Shown here in pieces: positions 41,695 to 51,089 of a stretch of DNA of 52,335 bases. The notes under the pieces were generated by a model, which did no database searches, was not told the origin of the DNA, and saw nothing but the letters and a program-made list of their open reading frames with translations. Within the stretch, counting starts at the first letter, position 1; the number at the start of each line of letters is the position of its first letter. The translations under genes and the position numbers were made by a program. The DNA is from Phaeodactylibacter luteus (GTDB lineage: Bacteria > Bacteroidota > Bacteroidia > Chitinophagales > Saprospiraceae), in the NCBI RefSeq assembly GCF_007993045.1, contig NZ_VOOR01000036.1, positions 1 to 52,335 of the forward strand, written 5' to 3'.

Positions 41695-43020
41695 ATGCAG
41701 CAGCCTATATGGATATATACGGAAACAGACACGCCCCGGGTTCGCTATGCTTTCCGGCTCCTGTTTGAGCACATTATGCCTATGCCCTACCGTTTGGTCT
41801 CTGACAAGGGGGCTTTTGTTGGCCGGGGAAGCGCCCCCGGGCTGAGTTATCAGCTTTCCCCTCCGGATGATGGCACGGCTTGGCTGCCTGCCAACGGGCT
41901 GCTGTGGGAGGATGGGGTAAGGCGCGTTGAGGCCAGGGTGTTCCGGTGGTCAGGAGTCCCTGTAGGCTTTCCTTGCGGAGAGGGGCAGGGCTGCTTGCCG
42001 TTCGACTGGCCGGCTTGGGTTTTCTATCTGGCTGCCCGCTATGAGGAATACCTGCCTTTTCGGCCCGATGAGCACGGGCGCTTCCCGGCTTCTGGCAGCC
42101 TGGCCGCCCGCGAGGGCTTTTTGGCCCGGCCAGTGCTCCAACAGTTGGCCCGGGCAGTTTGGCCAGTGCTGGCCCAAATTGCTCCGGGGCTGAGCCCCTC
42201 CTGGCCGGCTTATCATTTCCGGCCTACCTACGATATAGACTTGGCCTGGGCTTACCTGCACCGCCCGGCTTGGCTCACTGCGGGGGCTATAGGGAAAGAC
42301 TTGCTGACCTGCAACTGGCAGAGCTTGCGTCAGCGGAGCGCTGTGCTGCTGGGGCAGGAGCCCGACCCCTACCATACTTTCAGCTGGCTGGAGGGCAAGC
42401 ACCGGGCGTACAACCTGTCGCCGCTCTATTTTTTCCTTTTGGGCGATTATGGGCCTTATGACAAAAATATATCCCCTAGCCGGCTAGCCTACCGCCAACT
42501 GCTGGCCAGCCTGGCCAGCAGTTTTGATACCGGGCTACACCCTTCTTACCGTTCCAATACGGTGCGCGGGCAGCTGGCCCTCGAGGCAGCACGCTACTAC
42601 GAGATCACGGGCCAGCCTGCGGCCCGCAGCCGTCAGCATTACCTTAAGCTCCGCCTTCCGGATACCTACCGGCATCTGGTTGGGCAGGGCATAGGTGAAG
42701 ACCACAGCATGGGCTTTGCCGATCAGCCTGGCTATCGGGCAGGGCTGAGCGTGCCTTTCCCCTGGTACGACCTCGGGCAGGAAGCCGAGCTTCCGCTAAT
42801 GGTGTACCCTTTCCCAGTGATGGACGCCACCCTGCGGCAGTACATGGGGCTTTCGCCTGAAGCGGCTTGGGGCTATCTGCAGCAAATGATAGGCTATGCC
42901 CGGGAGGATGGGGGCAATTTCTGGCCATTGTGGCACAACAGTTCTTTCTCATCAGCCCAAGGCTGGAACGGCTGGGCGGGCCTTTACGAGCGGCTGTTGC
43001 AGTACGCTTCCAGCCAATGA
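41695..43020 (+). CDS. DUF7033/polysaccharide-deacetylase-like protein
   Basis: 441 aa from the ATG at 41695, giving the family-like opening PIWIYTETDTPRVRYAFRLLF. The first part (about 1-150) resembles DUF7033. Residues about 165-430 look like a NodB-type deacetylase fold: YDIDLAW (Asp pair), DTGLHPSYRS (His motif), DHSMGFADQPGYRAG and a C-terminal LWHNSSFS. Such proteins occur in Bacteroidota polysaccharide contexts; whether it is an active deacetylase is open. No signal peptide is seen. It lies 78 bp upstream of upp on the same strand. Confidence 0.75.
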   Translation: MQQPIWIYTETDTPRVRYAFRLLFEHIMPMPYRLVSDKGAFVGRGSAPGLSYQLSPPDDGTAWLPANGLLWEDGVRRVEARVFRWSGVPVGFPCGEGQGCLPFDWPAWVFYLAARYEEYLPFRPDEHGRFPASGSLAAREGFLARPVLQQLARAVWPVLAQIAPGLSPSWPAYHFRPTYDIDLAWAYLHRPAWLTAGAIGKDLLTCNWQSLRQRSAVLLGQEPDPYHTFSWLEGKHRAYNLSPLYFFLLGDYGPYDKNISPSRLAYRQLLASLASSFDTGLHPSYRSNTVRGQLALEAARYYEITGQPAARSRQHYLKLRLPDTYRHLVGQGIGEDHSMGFADQPGYRAGLSVPFPWYDLGQEAELPLMVYPFPVMDATLRQYMGLSPEAAWGYLQQMIGYAREDGGNFWPLWHNSSFSSAQGWNGWAGLYERLLQYASSQ

Positions 43021-43098
43021 CCAAAATCAGCCTGGCGCTCATCCGCAAGTATGGCCAAATTCCGCTATTTTGCGCAGGCAGGACAAATACAGCAGCTT

Positions 43099-43749
43099 AT
43101 GATTTATGACCTCAGCCAACAGCCTTCAGTGGCTAGCCACTTCATCGCCGAACTGCGGGATACCCGCGTTCAGCAAGACCGCATGCGTTTCCGCCGCAAC
43201 CTCGAACGCTTGGGGGAAGTGTTCGCCTACGAGATCAGCAAGACCCTTGAGTACTCGCCCAAAATGGTAGAGACCCCTCTGGGGGAAGCTGCTGTCGAGC
43301 AATGTGCACAGCCATTGGTGCTCGGCACCATCCTGCGTGCAGGGCTGCCTCTTCATCAAGGGATGCTGAACTATCTGGACCATGCAGAAAATGCTTTTGT
43401 GTCTGCTTACCGCAAGCACCATAAGGATGGCACCTTTGATGTGCACGTAGAGTACATCTCCTGCCCGCCCCTCGAAGGCAAAACGCTCATTTTATGCGAC
43501 CCCATGCTGGCTACCGGCGCATCTATGTCTTTGGCCGTAGAGGCGCTGAAAGCATTCGGGGAGCCGGCTTCCCTCCACATCGTCACGGCTGTCGCATCTA
43601 CTGCAGGAGTTGAGCACATACAGCGTGTGCTGCCCGATGCCCATCTTTGGGTAGGGGCTATAGATGAGGAGCTGACCGCCAAATCTTATATCGTGCCTGG
43701 GCTGGGCGATGCAGGCGACTTGGCCTATGGCGAAAAAGTACAGGATTAA
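43099..43749 (+). CDS. upp: Uracil phosphoribosyltransferase
   Basis: 216 aa from the ATG at 43099. The PRPP-binding loop LILCDPMLATGASM (about 131-144), the upstream RAGLPLHQGM flexible loop, and the C-terminal uracil-binding YIVPGLGDAGD are all present. It converts uracil and PRPP to UMP, the salvage counterpart to PyrD. It is convergent with nadE. Confidence 0.95.
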   Translation: MIYDLSQQPSVASHFIAELRDTRVQQDRMRFRRNLERLGEVFAYEISKTLEYSPKMVETPLGEAAVEQCAQPLVLGTILRAGLPLHQGMLNYLDHAENAFVSAYRKHHKDGTFDVHVEYISCPPLEGKTLILCDPMLATGASMSLAVEALKAFGEPASLHIVTAVASTAGVEHIQRVLPDAHLWVGAIDEELTAKSYIVPGLGDAGDLAYGEKVQD

Positions 43750-43812
43750 GAGCAATCGGGTTGCAGCCTGCAAGCTCTTTCACGGAACGGCATAAATGCT
43801 ACCCTAGCACCT

Positions 43813-45450
43813 CTAAGCCAGGTACTTGCCTACAATAGGCATGCGGCGCCCCATGCCAAACGCTTTTTCGGACACCCTCAGCACCGGTGCCATCTGATGG
43901 CGCTTGAACTCATTGATGTTCACCAGGCGGAGGACCCTGCGTACGAGCTGCTCGTCGTAGCCCCGCTCAATGATGTCCTGAGGGCTGAGCCGCCGCTCAA
44001 TGTACTGGAACAGGATTTCATCGAGGTCCTCGTACTCCGGCAGGCTGTCCGTGTCTTTCTGTCCGGGCTTGAGCTCGGCAGAAGGGGGCTTGGTAATGAT
44101 GTTGTCCGGTATGACCTCTTCGTCGCGGTTGATGTACCGGCAAAGCTCGAATACCTCCGTTTTGTACAAATCTCCTATGACTGAGAGCCCTCCGCACATA
44201 TCCCCATACAGGGTGCCATAGCCCACTGCTACTTCGCTTTTGTTGGACGTATTGAGCAGGATGTGCCCAAATTTATTGGAAAGGGCCATAAGCAGGTTGC
44301 CCCGGCTCCTAGACTGCAAGTTCTCTTCAGCTATGTTGAACTCAGTGGCCCAGAAGTGCGGCTTCAAGGCTTCCATGAAACTTTGGTAGATGGGCTCGAT
44401 GGGAATGAGGTCATAGGGTGCGCCAAGGTTTTCCGCCAACTTCCGGGCATCGGTAACGGAGTGGCCAGAAGAGTATTGTGAGGGCATGAGCACCAGGCGG
44501 ACATTCTTTGCGCCAAGCGCGCGTACTGCGAGCACTGCCACGAGCGCAGAGTCTATCCCACCGGACAGCCCTAGTATGGCCCGTTTAAAGCCCAGCTTTT
44601 TGAAATAGTCCCGTATGCCCATCACCAGGGCATCGTGTATCAGGCGCATTTTATCGCGTGGCTGCAGCCGTTCCCGGCCGCCTGCGGCCACTTCATCCAG
44701 GTCGTAAACCCGCAGGGCTTCTTCAAAATAAGGGAGCTCGTCGAAGATTTTGCCATCGGCTGAAGCAGCCAAGGAGCCACCATCGAAGAGGATTTCAGTC
44801 TGCGCCCCGCAGTGGTTCACATAAAACATAGGGATGCCGTAGCGTTCTACATTAGCGCGCACCACTTTGGTGCGTGCATCGGCCTGCGTATAACTGAAGG
44901 GGGAAGCGGATAAGTTGAGGATGAAGTCAGGTGCCTGCCGGATGAGCTCGTCCATAGGGGAAATGGTGTAAAGTGGGTTTTCGTTGCCGATGTTCCAAAT
45001 GTCTTCACACACGGTCAGGGCAATTTTTTTGCCTTGGTACTCCACGACTTGCCAAGAGGAAGCCGGCTCGAAGTAGCGGTACTCATCGAAGATGTCATAG
45101 GTGGGCAGCAGCGTTTTGTGCTGTGTATGCAAAATTTGGCCTTCATGCAGGAAGCATGCAGCGTTGTAGAGGTCTTTGCCTTCTACACGAGGGTTGGGCA
45201 CGGGCGTGCCCACCACAACGGCAATACCGCGGGCGGCATCGGCCAGCCGCTGAACGGATTCCTGTGCCATTTCAACAAAATCTTCAAACTCCAGAAAGTC
45301 TCTTGGAGGGTAGCCTACCGTTGCCAGTTCGCTGAAGCAGATGAGGTCTGCGCCTTGCGCTTTGGCCTGGCCTATAGCAGTGAGCATTTTCTGGGTATTC
45401 CCTTCAAAGTTGCCGATGTGGAGGTTGAGCTGGGCAATGGCTATTTTCAT
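43813..45450 (-). CDS. nadE: Glutamine-dependent NAD+ synthase
   Basis: 545 aa from the ATG at 45450. The N-terminal nitrilase-type amidase domain has the Glu-Lys-Cys triad (CFSELATVGYP, HKTLLPTYD, LTVCEDIWN). The C-terminal synthase domain has the PP-loop GLSGGIDSALVA. The enzyme uses glutamine, ATP and deamido-NAD to make NAD. The upstream start at 45570 would add 40 unlikely residues. It is preceded by repeat copy F. Confidence 0.96.
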   Translation of the reverse strand: MKIAIAQLNLHIGNFEGNTQKMLTAIGQAKAQGADLICFSELATVGYPPRDFLEFEDFVEMAQESVQRLADAARGIAVVVGTPVPNPRVEGKDLYNAACFLHEGQILHTQHKTLLPTYDIFDEYRYFEPASSWQVVEYQGKKIALTVCEDIWNIGNENPLYTISPMDELIRQAPDFILNLSASPFSYTQADARTKVVRANVERYGIPMFYVNHCGAQTEILFDGGSLAASADGKIFDELPYFEEALRVYDLDEVAAGGRERLQPRDKMRLIHDALVMGIRDYFKKLGFKRAILGLSGGIDSALVAVLAVRALGAKNVRLVLMPSQYSSGHSVTDARKLAENLGAPYDLIPIEPIYQSFMEALKPHFWATEFNIAEENLQSRSRGNLLMALSNKFGHILLNTSNKSEVAVGYGTLYGDMCGGLSVIGDLYKTEVFELCRYINRDEEVIPDNIITKPPSAELKPGQKDTDSLPEYEDLDEILFQYIERRLSPQDIIERGYDEQLVRRVLRLVNINEFKRHQMAPVLRVSEKAFGMGRRMPIVGKYLA

Positions 45451-45610
45451 GGTTGTCTGTTTTTGGGTGTTCCCTGAAGAAGACCGCATACGGGGCAGCA
45501 ACCTGATATGGCACAGGCCCTCCTCAGGTATGGGCTGCCCGGCATAGCAAGCTGCAAAGGCGTAAACCAAAATGTCGCTAGCGTTTAGCCTTGCCGGCTT
45601 TAGGGTGGAG

Positions 45611-45787
45611 CCGGCCTAGCGCTGCGCAGGGGTGGCCGAAGGCTAGACCCGACGCCTGTAGGGCGAGGGGCCGAGCGGGCAGCGAGCCCCGTAGCATAGC
45701 GGCTCCTGCCCTGTGGCAGGAGCAGGCCCCTATCCCACGAAGCAGGCTGGGCAGGCCAAAAAAAAAACGGCAATCTGGTTTGCGCCC
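45611..45787 (-). repeat. GC-rich dispersed repeat, copy F
   Basis: A reverse copy: GGCCTAGCGCTGCGCAGGGG, GGGCCGAGCGGGCAGCGAGC, CCGTAGCATAGCGG, then the tail GGCAGGCC, a run of A, ACGGCAATCTGGTTTGCGCCC-like end. About 20 bp of extra sequence sits at the site occupied by the element in copies B and C. Confidence 0.8.
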
Positions 45788-45956
45788 GGCTGCAAAGGTA
45801 ATCCTCTCTGCCGTCATTCGCTTTGGAGGGGAAGAAAATTTCCTGGGCTTTTGCCTTGTTGCCCGAGCTGGAATTCCCTTTGGCTTTTTACTACCTTTGT
45901 AAATACAGCCTGTGCTTTAGGCAGCAGCATTTGGACTTCAGAACCCACATTACCGT

Positions 45957-47696
45957 ATGAGCAACTTTGTCGTTTCCGCCAGAAAGTACCGCCCCGCCCG
46001 ATTCGATGAGGTGGTGGGGCAACAGCACGTTTCGCAAACGCTGAAAAATGCCTTGCAGAACGACCACCTTGCCCATGCTTTCCTATTCTGCGGGCCTAGG
46101 GGGGTAGGCAAAACGACTTGTGCCCGTATCCTGGCTAAAGTGCTGAACTGCCAAAATGTGACGCCTGACCACGAGCCTTGCGGCAACTGTGATTCCTGCA
46201 ATGCCTTCAACGCTAACGCTTCTTTCAATATCACCGAGCTCGATGCAGCCTCCAACAACAGCGTAGAGCACATCCGTGCCCTCATTGAGCAGGTCCGTTT
46301 CCAGCCGCAGCAGGGCAAGTATAAGGTCTTTATCATTGATGAGGTGCATATGCTTTCACAGCAGGCCTTCAATGCCTTTCTGAAAACGTTGGAGGAGCCC
46401 CCTCCTTATGCGATCTTCATCCTGGCTACAACGGAGAAGCACAAGATCATCCCTACTATCCTCTCCCGTTGCCAGATTTTTGACTTCCGCCGTATCTTGG
46501 TGCCGGATATGGTCGCCCATCTGCAGGGGATCTGCGATACGGAGCATATTGATGCGGACAAAGATGCCCTGCATATCATTGGGCAGAAAGCAGATGGCGC
46601 CCTAAGGGATGCCCTTTCTATTTTTGACCGTATCGTATCCTTTTCGGGCAACCGCATCACCTACGATGATGTCATCGAGAACCTCAATGTGCTCGATTAC
46701 GATTACTTCTTCCAGGTTGTAGATGCTTTGCTCACAGAAGACAGCACCCGGATGCTGCTGCTGTTCGACGAGATACTGCGCAAGGGGTTTGACCCTGATA
46801 TCTTCTTGAGCGGCTTCTCCGAGCACCTGCGCAACTTGTTGGTCTGCAAAGACCCCGATACGCTTAAGCTCTTGGAGGTGAGCGGCAGCCTGCGCGACCG
46901 CTACGAAGAGCAGGCACGCTATACCCCGGCTCGGTTTATCCTTACCGCCCTCAATGTCGCCAATGAATGCGATTTGGGGTACCGCTTGGCGCGCAACAAA
47001 CGCCTGCACGTGGAGCTGGCTTTACTGAAAATGACCTTCATCAACCGCTCTGTGGCCATAGGCGAAAGTGGGGCCACAGCAGTTATCCCGGAAAAAAAAA
47101 CGGCTGACGTGAGCGCTGCTCCGCCTGCGCCCACAGCTCGGGCCGAAATGCCGCCTGCACCGCCACTGCCTGAAACTGCCGCAGCGCCTGCTGCCCAGCC
47201 AGAACCTGACAATGCTCCGCCTGCTGCCAAGCCTAGCAAACACAAACTGGGCGCCCTCAACTTGAGTGCTTTGCGCTCAGAATTGAAAGCCGAACAGCAG
47301 GAGGAGGAGCCCGAAAAAGTACAGCCTCTTGCCCTGCAGGGCGTGCAGCAGGCCTGGCAAGTTTATATCGATCAGGCAGAGCAGGAGTCGGTCAAAGTGA
47401 TCATGAAAAATGCAGTGCTCGCCCTGAAAAGCGAGGAGGAAATCTCTGTCACGGTCTCTTCCCTCCTGGCCAAAGATACCATCCGGCAAGAGGGAGGCCT
47501 GGTAGAGTTTCTGCGCGAGCAGCTGTGCTTCCCCGCTCTGATGATGTCGATTGAGGTGGAAAAGCGCGAAGCGGAGGCCCCGCCCCCTAAGCCCAAACGG
47601 TTGATGAGCAGCAAAGAGAAATACCTCGCTATGAGGGAGACCAACCCGCTGCTCCAAGAGATGCAGCGCCGGTTTGATCTCCGCCCCGACGAATAA
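45957..47696 (+). CDS. dnaX: DNA polymerase III subunit gamma/tau
   Basis: 579 aa. The AAA+ module has Walker A GPRGVGKTTC (about 46-55), the Cys4 zinc motif (CQN...CGNCDSC), Walker B FIIDEVHML, and the sensor/SRC motif LSRCQIFDFR. A collar domain follows, then a Pro/Ala-rich linker (about 385-430) and the tau-type C-terminal domain. It is the clamp-loader ATPase of the replisome. A TACCTTTG -7 box lies upstream (45892-45899) without a good -33 box. Confidence 0.95.
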   Translation: MSNFVVSARKYRPARFDEVVGQQHVSQTLKNALQNDHLAHAFLFCGPRGVGKTTCARILAKVLNCQNVTPDHEPCGNCDSCNAFNANASFNITELDAASNNSVEHIRALIEQVRFQPQQGKYKVFIIDEVHMLSQQAFNAFLKTLEEPPPYAIFILATTEKHKIIPTILSRCQIFDFRRILVPDMVAHLQGICDTEHIDADKDALHIIGQKADGALRDALSIFDRIVSFSGNRITYDDVIENLNVLDYDYFFQVVDALLTEDSTRMLLLFDEILRKGFDPDIFLSGFSEHLRNLLVCKDPDTLKLLEVSGSLRDRYEEQARYTPARFILTALNVANECDLGYRLARNKRLHVELALLKMTFINRSVAIGESGATAVIPEKKTADVSAAPPAPTARAEMPPAPPLPETAAAPAAQPEPDNAPPAAKPSKHKLGALNLSALRSELKAEQQEEEPEKVQPLALQGVQQAWQVYIDQAEQESVKVIMKNAVLALKSEEEISVTVSSLLAKDTIRQEGGLVEFLREQLCFPALMMSIEVEKREAEAPPPKPKRLMSSKEKYLAMRETNPLLQEMQRRFDLRPDE

Positions 47697-47955
47697 GCTA
47701 TACTGTAGCCTTGCGGACACTTTGGGCTGGTGCCGGGCAACGAAACCTGGCATTCCACGATTTAAAGGTTAGAATGGATGCGCCGGGGCAGTTTAGTGGG
47801 GTACAATGAGCTGTTTTTAACCACGCGCAGGCTTTGCTTCAGGAGCTTAGCCTAAGCTAAGTGACTGGGAAAAGCATAGCCTGGGAAGGGGAGCGCCATG
47901 CTAACCCCGCAATGGCCCCCGGCGCACCAAGTCTATTACCTACAACCTCGCAGGC
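47697..47955. other. Intergenic region between dnaX and the Crp/Fnr gene, holding a long hairpin
   Basis: No gene. Bases 47780-47925 form a long imperfect inverted repeat: GCGCCGGGG...GTGGGGT at the left pairs with ACCCCGC...CCCCCGGCGC at the right, and CGCAGGCTTTGCTTC pairs with the AAGCATAGCCTGGG region inside. It could be a small mobile hairpin element or a strong terminator/regulatory RNA structure. Confidence 0.5.
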
Positions 47956-48657
47956 ATGAACAACCAATCTTTGTGGTACCTCGAAAATGTTGACCTTACG
48001 GGGCTCCTATGCCCTCAAAAACTGTCTAAGGGAGCCTTGGACGCCCACGAGCACAAGTCTTTTGATAAAGGGGAGTACATCTACCTGCCCGATGAATATG
48101 CCGACCGGATGTTCTTCATCACAGACGGCAGGGTGAAAATTGGGACGTACAGCGGGCAGGGCAAAGAAATTGCCAAAGCCATCCTTGGCCCGGGGGAGGT
48201 CTTTGGAGAACTTTCGCTGATCGGCAAAGACCGGCGCCACGACTTTGCCTACGCCATGGAAGATACCCAAACTTGCGTGCTTACCGTATCTGATGTAAAG
48301 GCAATGATGAGAGTGCATAGTGCATTTGGCTTGTTCTTGCTAAAAACCATGGGGTCGCGCATGTTGGATATGGAGCAGCGTTTCCAGTCGCTTGTGTTCA
48401 AGGATTCCCGCACCCGTGTGCTAGAGTTCCTGCTTGGCCTGGCGCGGGAGAAAGGGCAGCGCGTAGGCTATGAAGTGGTGGTGCGCAAGTTTATGACCCA
48501 CCAGGAAATGGCCAACCTCACAGCAACCTCCCGCCAAACCGTGACCACTATCCTCAACGAGCTGCGCAATAAAAACATCCTCACCTTCGACCGCCGCCGC
48601 CTGCTCATCCGGAATATCGAGGCGCTGCAGCAGGAAGCCCAAAATACGGCGAGCTGA
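47956..48657 (+). CDS. Crp/Fnr-family transcription regulator
   Basis: 233 aa. A cyclic-nucleotide-binding-type beta-roll (about 35-125; GPGEVFGELSLIG) is followed by the dimer helix and a winged helix-turn-helix (about 175-215) with MTHQEMANLTATSRQTVTTIL as recognition region. There is no Fnr-type cysteine cluster, so it is not an obvious oxygen sensor. The ligand is unknown. A terminator-like hairpin lies about 200 bp downstream. Confidence 0.9.
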   Translation: MNNQSLWYLENVDLTGLLCPQKLSKGALDAHEHKSFDKGEYIYLPDEYADRMFFITDGRVKIGTYSGQGKEIAKAILGPGEVFGELSLIGKDRRHDFAYAMEDTQTCVLTVSDVKAMMRVHSAFGLFLLKTMGSRMLDMEQRFQSLVFKDSRTRVLEFLLGLAREKGQRVGYEVVVRKFMTHQEMANLTATSRQTVTTILNELRNKNILTFDRRRLLIRNIEALQQEAQNTAS

Positions 48658-48729
48658 TTTTCTGTGCCCGCTCGCCGTTGGGGGGGGGCAGGAGATAAAG
48701 CTTATTAAGGCTAGCGGGATATGCTTTTG

Positions 48730-48830
48730 GGCCTGCCCCTGCCCAACGGCAGGTGCCGCTATGCTACGGGGCTCGCTCTTCGCTCGGCCCTAAGGGGCCT
48801 GCCGCCCCTCCGCAGCGCTAGTCCGTTGCC
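48730..48830 (+). repeat. GC-rich dispersed repeat, copy G
   Basis: A forward copy: GCCTGCCCCTGCCCAACGGC, AGGTGCCGCTATGCTACGGG, GCTCGCTCTTCGCTCGGCCC and CCCCTCCGCAGCGCTAGTCC. It is the last GC-rich landmark before the right island. Confidence 0.8.
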
Positions 48831-48854
48831 AAGGGGTGGCACCTCCCCACCGGG

Positions 48855-48888
48855 CAGCCTCACTGGCCTACCGGCAGGCTGTTTTTTT
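48855..48888 (+). terminator. Terminator before the right island
   Basis: Stem CAGCCT (48855-48860) and AGGCTG (48876-48881) followed by seven T. It separates the core from the AT-rich right island. Confidence 0.6.
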
Positions 48889-49073
48889 CTATTGGCAAGT
48901 AGGCAGCATTGTGGCTTTTTTGTATATTGTAGCATTGTCTGGGCTTTAGCTTGGCACGCCTAGCCCTACAAGCAGGTAGGCTCAGCCTGGGCAAAGTGGG
49001 AAAAAGAACGACAAATGAGGGTGGAAGTGCGTGTATTAGCGAGTTCATCGCTATTAAAAAAAAGAAAAAACAA

Positions 49074-51089
49074 ATGACAAGAAACCAAGCAGAAACTAAA
49101 CTGCAAACTACTTTCAATCTATCAAAATTTTATGATACCCAATGGGAAGTTATCGAAAGAGTTTTTAATGGCGAAAGAATTCTTTTGATTGAAAAAACGG
49201 GTTTTGGAAAATCATTGTGCTATCAGTTTCCTGCAACTCAATTTTCAGGAACAACAGTAATTTTTTCTCCATTGATTGCTTTGATGCGTGACCAAGTGAA
49301 TAAGTTGCAACAGCTTGGTATAAATGCAAAATGTATAAACTCAAATCAGACATCCGAAGAAAACGAGCAGATAATTGAAGAAGCCAAAAACAATAAAATC
49401 AAAATTCTCTACATCGCACCCGAAAGAATGGAAAATGTAGAATGGCTTCAAGCAGCAAAGACGATGAATTTATCAATGGTCGTAGTTGATGAAGCACATT
49501 GTATATCAGTTTGGGGACATGACTTTAGACCAGCATTTAGAAGGATTATTAACCTTGTAAATCTACTGCCAAAAAACTTTCCTGTTTTAGCTACAACAGC
49601 TACGGCAACAAAAAGAGTTGAGGAAGACATAAAGAAGCAGATAGGAAAGAATATTGCTTCGTATAGGGGAAACCTCATAAGAGATAATCTAAGATTGTGG
49701 GTAGTTCATGTGGAATCGGAAGATGAAAAGATGATATGGTTAGGCAAGAATTTACCGAACTTAACAGGCAGCGGGATAATTTACACAGGCACACAGGTCA
49801 ATACTGAAATCTATTCCAAGTGGTTCGAGTATCTAAATATCAATTCTACCTTTTACAATGGAGGGTTAGATTCTGAAACAAGACAAAGAGTAGAAGAAGG
49901 ACTTCTAAATAATAGCTACAAGTGCGTTGTTTCTACCAATGCACTTGGAATGGGAATTGACAAACCAGATATCCGATTTATTATTCATACCCAAATTCCA
50001 GTTTCTCCAATTCATTATTATCAAGAGATAGGTAGAGCAGGTAGAGACGGAAACCCTTCTAATATTATTCTGTTTTACAACAAGAAAGATGACCTTGCTT
50101 TGCCACAAGCATTTATTGACGGTGGAAGACCTCCGATTAAAAAATATCAACGAGTTATTAATGTATTGAAGCGGGAAAGACTTGGTAGAAATGGTGTAAT
50201 AAAGAAAACGAATATCAAGCAAACACAAATCAATGTAATCCTTTCAGACTTAATCGAACAGGGAATTGTAAATCAAGTAATTGAAGGAAGGCGAAAATAT
50301 TACGAGTACAAGTTTAATGCCCCCGAACTAAACACCGAGCCATTTGAGACATTAAGGACTGCGAAGCAAACTGACTTTGCCAAGATGATTGAGTATGCAG
50401 AACTGACAAGCTGTAGAATGAAGTTTTTATGTGATTTTTTAGGAGATGATTTTTCTACTACATGTGGAGTATGCGATAATGACAGAGGAAAAAGACTTGG
50501 AATTACGATTACAAACGATTGGCAAAATAAATTGACGGATTTTAGGGAAAGCTATTTCCCAGTACTAAAAGTGGAATCAAGAACATCAAAAATTGTTAAT
50601 GGTATCGCTGCTTCATATTATGGTGTGTCGAATGTAGGACAAGCATTGCATAATAGCAAATATCAAAATGGAGGAGATTTTCCTGATTGGCTGCTAAAAC
50701 TAACTCTAAAGGCTTTTAGAAAACACTATGGAAAAGAGAGATTTGACGTAGTTTTGTACATTCCGCCAACTGAATCGGGAGATTTAGTCAAGAATTTTGC
50801 ACAAAAGATTGCAAAAGTTCTTAAATTTCCTATTTCAGACGGACTGAAAAAGACGAGAGTGACAGACTCTCAAAAAATATTTCAGACAGGTTTACTAAAA
50901 AGGGATAACGTAAAGAATGCGTTTACCTTTGAAGATGCAAACGATTTAGTAGGGAAATCCGTTTTATTAGTGGACGACATCTATGATAGTGGTGCAACAA
51001 TCAAGGAAGTCGGACGATATTTAACAAAATTAGGAGCAATAAAAATAGCACCTTTAATTATTGCCAAAACTGTCGGAGGTGACATATGA
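49074..51089 (+). CDS. RecQ-type helicase fused to a phosphoribosyltransferase domain (ShosT-like)
   Basis: 671 aa from the ATG at 49074; the upstream reading from 48951 crosses GC-rich flank and is not used. RecQ core: Walker A KTGFGKS (about 41-47), DEAH at 139-142 in VVDEAHCISVWGHDFRP, motif VI EIGRAGRDG. The zinc-binding domain has C447, C453, C464 and C467. After residue about 480, a region without RQC/HRDC features leads into a PRTase domain with the PRPP loop VLLVDDIYDSGAT (630-642). The stop overlaps the start of the DprA-like gene (ATGA). A PRTase partnered with DprA is the layout of ShosTA, where the PRTase is the toxin; a RecQ part in the same chain suggests it reads DNA structure first. 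The gene is AT-rich. Confidence 0.9.
   Translation: MTRNQAETKLQTTFNLSKFYDTQWEVIERVFNGERILLIEKTGFGKSLCYQFPATQFSGTTVIFSPLIALMRDQVNKLQQLGINAKCINSNQTSEENEQIIEEAKNNKIKILYIAPERMENVEWLQAAKTMNLSMVVVDEAHCISVWGHDFRPAFRRIINLVNLLPKNFPVLATTATATKRVEEDIKKQIGKNIASYRGNLIRDNLRLWVVHVESEDEKMIWLGKNLPNLTGSGIIYTGTQVNTEIYSKWFEYLNINSTFYNGGLDSETRQRVEEGLLNNSYKCVVSTNALGMGIDKPDIRFIIHTQIPVSPIHYYQEIGRAGRDGNPSNIILFYNKKDDLALPQAFIDGGRPPIKKYQRVINVLKRERLGRNGVIKKTNIKQTQINVILSDLIEQGIVNQVIEGRRKYYEYKFNAPELNTEPFETLRTAKQTDFAKMIEYAELTSCRMKFLCDFLGDDFSTTCGVCDNDRGKRLGITITNDWQNKLTDFRESYFPVLKVESRTSKIVNGIAASYYGVSNVGQALHNSKYQNGGDFPDWLLKLTLKAFRKHYGKERFDVVLYIPPTESGDLVKNFAQKIAKVLKFPISDGLKKTRVTDSQKIFQTGLLKRDNVKNAFTFEDANDLVGKSVLLVDDIYDSGATIKEVGRYLTKLGAIKIAPLIIAKTVGGDI

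Noticed and set aside
48951-49073. Extending the RecQ-PRTase gene to a start at 48951
   Set aside because: The extra 41 residues come from GC-rich flank and end in a lysine run; the ATG at 49074 gives the usual RecQ N-terminus.
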